A stretch of DNA of 8,653 nucleotides. It comes from JBFGFG01 sp041627475 (GTDB lineage: Bacteria > Actinomycetota > Nitriliruptoria > Nitriliruptorales > Nitriliruptoraceae). Below the pieces are notes generated by a model. It saw nothing but the letters and a program-made list of their open reading frames with translations, was not told where the DNA came from and searched no databases. The DNA is taken from positions 1-8,653 of the forward strand of contig JBFKQZ010000131.1 of assembly GCA_041627475.1 (NCBI GenBank), read 5' to 3'. Positions within the stretch are counted from its first letter, which is position 1, and each line of letters starts with the position of its first letter. Shown piece after piece: positions 6,008 through 8,653 of the stretch. Both the position numbers and the translations under genes were made by a program.

Positions 6008-6981
6008 CGCCCTCGGCCGTTGCCGTGCTCGCCGAGGTCACCCGGCACGACGGGGCGACCGAGCGGGTCGAGTCGCGACACCGTGGCCACCTGGTGGTCG
6101 TCGGCGAGGGCGGTCAGGAGCTCGTCCGGGGCGACGGGGACGCCGACGTCTTCGTCCGGTCGACCGCGAAGCCGTTCCAGGCGACCGCGTGTCTGGAGCT
6201 GCTCGACGAGCACGGACCGGTCCCCGTCGACGAGCTGACGACCGCCGAGGTCGCGGTGAGCTGGGCGTCGCACCGCGGCGAGCAGCGGCACCTCGACGCG
6301 GTCCGTCGGCTGCTGGCCCGCAGCGGCACGGCCCCCGAGGGCCTGACCTGCCCCCCGGCCCTGCCCGAGGCCGACAAGGCGTGGCCGCCCGCCTCGCCGG
6401 GCGAACCACCGTCGCGCCTCCGTTACAACTGCTCGGGCAAGCACGCCCTGTTCGCGCTCGCCGGGCGCGGGCTCGGGCTGCGTGGTCGGGCGCTGCTGGA
6501 CGCGGACGGGCCACTGCAGCAGCGGGTGCTGGCGGCCATCACCGACGCGTGCGGCCCCGTGCAGGGCGTGGGTGTCGACGGCTGTGGTGCCCCGGCGGTC
6601 GTCCTGCCGCTGTCGGGCCTGGCCGACGGCTTCCGTCGGCTCGTGGCCGAGGACCGGTGGGAGCGCGTCGTCAGCGCCGGTCTCGAACACCCTGGACTCG
6701 TCGGGGGCGAGGGGCGGGTCGAGAGCGCCCTGCTCGCCGCCGGCGTCGTCGCCAAGGTCGGGGCCGAGGGCGTCTACGGCGCCGCGTGGCGCGACGACGA
6801 CGGCACCCACGGCATCGCCGTGAAGTCCGAGGACGGCGAGACCCGTGGCGCGGCGGTCGCGCTGGTCGCGGTGCTGGCGGACCGGGGGGTGGTCCCGGCG
6901 GACGTCTGGGCACCCCCACCCATCACCGGCGGGGACGACGTCGTGGGCGTGGTCAGGGTCGCGCCCGGCGTGATCGGGTGA
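6004..6981 (+). CDS. L-asparaginase, type II family (Rhizobium etli-like)
   Basis: This family (Pfam Asparaginase II, PF06089) hydrolyses L-asparagine to aspartate and ammonia and is unrelated to the E. coli AnsA/AnsB enzymes. The 325-aa protein shows its landmarks: the Ser-Lys pair S53/K56 in RSTAKPFQA, S89-H90 in ASHRGEQRH, C143 and K146 in NCSGKHA, C194 in VDGCGAP, VAKVGAEGVYG (248-258), and K273 in AVKSEDG. By analogy with the R. etli enzyme, C143, K146 and C194 would bind zinc, and S53/K56 and S89/K273 would form two Ser-Lys tandems. No signal peptide is seen, so it is cytoplasmic. The GTG start is set by a GTGA overlap with the HD-GYP stop, and the conserved start of the family follows directly. 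There is no clear Shine-Dalgarno sequence, so translation probably depends on coupling. Confidence 0.93.
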   Translation: MTPSAVAVLAEVTRHDGATERVESRHRGHLVVVGEGGQELVRGDGDADVFVRSTAKPFQATACLELLDEHGPVPVDELTTAEVAVSWASHRGEQRHLDAVRRLLARSGTAPEGLTCPPALPEADKAWPPASPGEPPSRLRYNCSGKHALFALAGRGLGLRGRALLDADGPLQQRVLAAITDACGPVQGVGVDGCGAPAVVLPLSGLADGFRRLVAEDRWERVVSAGLEHPGLVGGEGRVESALLAAGVVAKVGAEGVYGAAWRDDDGTHGIAVKSEDGETRGAAVALVAVLADRGVVPADVWAPPPITGGDDVVGVVRVAPGVIG

Positions 6982-6988
6982 TCGCTGG

Positions 6989-7008
6989 GTGCTCGCTACA
7001 GTGAGCAC
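6989..7008 (+). promoter_or_regulatory. Promoter of the XRE regulator inside an inverted repeat
   Basis: GTGCTCGCT (6989-6997) and AGTGAGCAC (7000-7008) are inverted copies with one mismatch around a 2-nt centre. The -10-like TACAGT (6997-7002) lies inside, so a bound regulator would block transcription; autoregulation by the downstream protein is the simple guess. A start near 7009 leaves about 21 nt before the GTG, with AGGA at 7020-7023 as ribosome binding site. The -35 box is weak. The repeat begins 8 nt after the asparaginase stop and might instead be a terminator. Confidence 0.45.
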
Positions 7009-7029
7009 GAAGCGCTGACAGGATCCCCC

Positions 7030-7566
7030 GTGAGCAAGCCCGACGTCGGCGCCGCCGCGCCCGACCCGGACGACGGCGGCAGCGCACGCGACGATCTCGG
7101 TGCCTTCATCCGCAAGCAGCGGGAGCAGGCCAAGCTGTCGCTGCGCAACCTGTCGAAGCTGGCCGGGGTGTCCAACCCCTACCTCAGCCAGATCGAGCGC
7201 GGCCTGCGCAACCCGAGCGCCGAGATCCTCCAGGCCATCGCCAAGGCCCTGGACCTGTCGTCGGAGACGCTCTACGTCCGGGCCGGGATCCTCGACGAGC
7301 GCAAGGACGGCGACGTCGAGTCCGCCATCGCCCGCGACCCGCACCTGACCGAGCACCAGCGTGCGACCCTGCTGGAGATGTACCGCACCTTCCGCAGCGT
7401 CAGCGAGGCCGCACGGGTCGAGCAGCAGTCCGCGACGGACGACGACGGCGAGGACGAGGACCGCGGCGTCGTCGACCGGGTCATCGGTGCGCTGTCGACG
7501 GGGGACGTCACCGACGAGGACGTCCGCCGCAGCCTCGACCCGTCCGAGGACCCCGACGAGGCCTGA
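7030..7566 (+). CDS. XRE-family helix-turn-helix transcriptional regulator
   Basis: The 178-aa protein has an XRE/Cro-type DNA-binding domain at about 23-84. It includes LRNLSKLAGVSNPYLSQIER, where SNPYLSQIER is the recognition helix region, followed by NPSAEILQAIAKALDLSSETLYVRAGIL. The stretch after it (IARDPHLTEHQRATLLEMYRTFRS, about 107-130) is typical of an actinobacterial group that, from memory, includes Mycobacterium Rv0474. The N-terminal 20 residues and the C-terminal 40 or so are acidic and probably disordered. No ligand-binding domain is visible. The GTG start has AGGA 6 nt upstream. It is 48 nt past the asparaginase gene with its own promoter-like box. Its targets are unknown. Confidence 0.9.
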   Translation: MSKPDVGAAAPDPDDGGSARDDLGAFIRKQREQAKLSLRNLSKLAGVSNPYLSQIERGLRNPSAEILQAIAKALDLSSETLYVRAGILDERKDGDVESAIARDPHLTEHQRATLLEMYRTFRSVSEAARVEQQSATDDDGEDEDRGVVDRVIGALSTGDVTDEDVRRSLDPSEDPDEA

Positions 7567-7591
7567 TCGGCGCGGTCGGTCGTCCAGCCCC

Positions 7592-7606
7592 CGGCCCACC
7601 GGGCCG
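7592..7606 (+). terminator. Small GC hairpin past the XRE gene
   Basis: CGGCCC and GGGCCG pair as a 6-bp stem with loop ACC, starting 26 nt after the stop at 7566. There is no T-tract; it is a weak terminator candidate in GC-rich DNA. Confidence 0.3.
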
Positions 7607-7610
7607 CGGT

Positions 7611-7616
7611 TAGCCT
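7611..7616 (+). promoter_or_regulatory. -10-like box for the acyltransferase gene
   Basis: TAGCCT fits TANNNT and lies 26 nt before the GTG at 7643, giving a leader of about 20 nt. AGGA at 7630-7633, 9 nt before the start, is the likely ribosome binding site. No good -35 box is visible. Confidence 0.3.
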
Positions 7617-7642
7617 GCTCGACGACGTCAGGACAGACACCC

Positions 7643-8653
7643 GTGGCAGCACTCGTCACCCACCAGGGCGTGCCGGCCGACCCCGACGTGCGCGCCCGCT
7701 GGCACGCCGTCGTCGAGGCCGACCCCCTCGGCAGCATCTTCCACACCCCGGAGTACCTCGAGGTGTGGACCGACGTGCTGGGCACACGCGCCAACGTGCG
7801 TGTCCACGAGGTCACCGAGGACGGCGAGACGATCGGGGTGGTGCCCGTCGCCCTGCAGCGCGAGGGCTCGCCGACCGGACCGCTCGAGGTCGTCCGGTTC
7901 TTGGGCGGCACGGAGGTCACCGACTACCTCGGTCCGGTGGCCGCGCCCGAGCACCGCGCGACCGTGGTCGCGACCTACCTCGACCAGCTGGTCGGGGACG
8001 GCGACTGGGACGAGCTCGTCGTCGGCGGCATGGTCGTCGGGTCGGGCTGGGACGAGCTGTGGCTGGCGCAGGCGAAGGAGCACGGCCTGACGACGCTGGG
8101 TGCCGCGCGGGACGACGTCTGCCCCAGGATCGACCTGACCGGTGGGTTCGGTGCGTACCTCGAGCGCCTGCCGAGCAAGCTGCGCCACGAGATGCGCCGC
8201 AAGACCCGCAAGCTCGCCCGCGACGCCGGCGACCTCGAGCTGGTCGAGGTGGAGGAGGACGACCTCGACGCCGCGCTGGAGCGTTTCTTCGCGTTCAACA
8301 CCGCGACCACCGACGACAAGGGCCGGTTCTTCGCCAACGAGGACATGCAGGAGTGGTTCCGCGCCCTCGCGTCGCGGCTCGGTCGCGACGGCGGCTTCCG
8401 ACTGCACGAGCTGCACGTCGGCGGCATGCCCGGGGCCTCGTGCGTCTCGCTCGTCCACGGCGAGGAGTGGGGGCTCTACAACAGCGCGTTCGACGAGGCG
8501 CTGGCGATGCTGGCGCCGGGCATGGTGATCGTGAGCGAGCTGCTGCGCGTCGCCGCCGGCGAGGGCTGCACGGCCTTCGACCTGCTGCGTGGTGACGAGC
8601 CGTACAAGTACCGCTTCGGCGCCGAGGACCGCGAGCTGCTGACCGCGGCCTTC
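7643..8653 (+). CDS. GNAT acyltransferase, BioF2/CelD/FemAB-like (3' end cut off)
   Basis: The 337 visible residues fit the Acetyltransf_6 (BioF2-like, PF13480) family, which consists of two GNAT-like folds and includes proteins linked to exopolysaccharide, peptidoglycan or lipid acylation. Landmarks are IFHTPEYLEVWTDVLG near residue 32; the basic stretch KLRHEMRRKTRKL (179-191) that opens the second half; FFAFNTATTDDKGRFF; LYNSAFDEA followed by LAPGMVIVSELL; and the signature FDLLRGDEPYKYRFGA (312-327). The frame is still open at 8653; given the usual family length only a short C-terminal piece should be missing. The GTG at 7643 is chosen for its AGGA site and because it precedes the first conserved block by a normal distance. 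There is no signal peptide. The acyl donor and acceptor cannot be told. Confidence 0.88.
   Translation, partial: MAALVTHQGVPADPDVRARWHAVVEADPLGSIFHTPEYLEVWTDVLGTRANVRVHEVTEDGETIGVVPVALQREGSPTGPLEVVRFLGGTEVTDYLGPVAAPEHRATVVATYLDQLVGDGDWDELVVGGMVVGSGWDELWLAQAKEHGLTTLGAARDDVCPRIDLTGGFGAYLERLPSKLRHEMRRKTRKLARDAGDLELVEVEEDDLDAALERFFAFNTATTDDKGRFFANEDMQEWFRALASRLGRDGGFRLHELHVGGMPGASCVSLVHGEEWGLYNSAFDEALAMLAPGMVIVSELLRVAAGEGCTAFDLLRGDEPYKYRFGAEDRELLTAAF

Noticed and set aside
5848..7920. 690-codon open frame on the minus strand opposite HD-GYP, asparaginase and XRE genes
   Set aside because: It crosses three well-supported genes and their spacers and has no recognisable motif; long antisense frames are expected at this GC content.
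7628..8458. 276-codon minus-strand frame opposite the acyltransferase
   Set aside because: It is a shadow of a gene with clear BioF2-like signatures; no motif is seen in the antisense product.

Overview
The window is dense, very GC-rich bacterial DNA, roughly 70% or more GC by eye, with GTG and TTG starts and overlapping stop/start codons. A homodimeric-type pyruvate dehydrogenase E1 (AceE), an RsiG-type anti-sigma protein and a Rv0474-like XRE regulator together point to an actinobacterium. Strongly acidic linkers and a RsiG protein that departs from the Streptomyces form would fit a deep-branching, non-Streptomyces lineage, but the genus cannot be fixed from this sequence.

Layout. Positions 1-42 look like the last codons of a plus-strand gene. 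It converges on aceE (minus strand, 169-2961), and two near-identical hairpins lie between them, one about 12 nt past each stop. Upstream of aceE, on the same strand, is a DUF4388/PATAN-like protein with a long acidic tail (3062-4315). From a 128-nt divergent spacer, a four-gene plus-strand operon runs from 4444 to 6981 with every junction overlapping: RsiG-like c-di-GMP-binding protein, stand-alone receiver domain, HD-GYP phosphodiesterase, and a type II (Rhizobium etli-like) L-asparaginase. An XRE-family regulator follows (7030-7566) with its own promoter inside an inverted repeat. A FemAB/BioF2-like GNAT acyltransferase (7643 onward) then runs off the end.

How the genes may work together. 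The main interest is the operon. A predicted c-di-GMP reader (RsiG family, with two E-S-R-D signatures on two helices), a phosphorylation input (receiver) and a c-di-GMP eraser (HD-GYP) are co-translated. This suggests a compact circuit in which a two-component signal sets the local c-di-GMP level seen by an anti-sigma-like protein. No kinase, diguanylate cyclase or sigma factor is in the window, so those partners are unknown. The divergent DUF4388 protein may belong to the same surface or development circuitry. AceE, the asparaginase and the acyltransferase are metabolic or envelope genes; only the asparaginase is physically coupled to the signalling genes. No tRNA, rRNA, CRISPR array or insertion sequence was seen, and no stretch over 300 bases lacks a gene.
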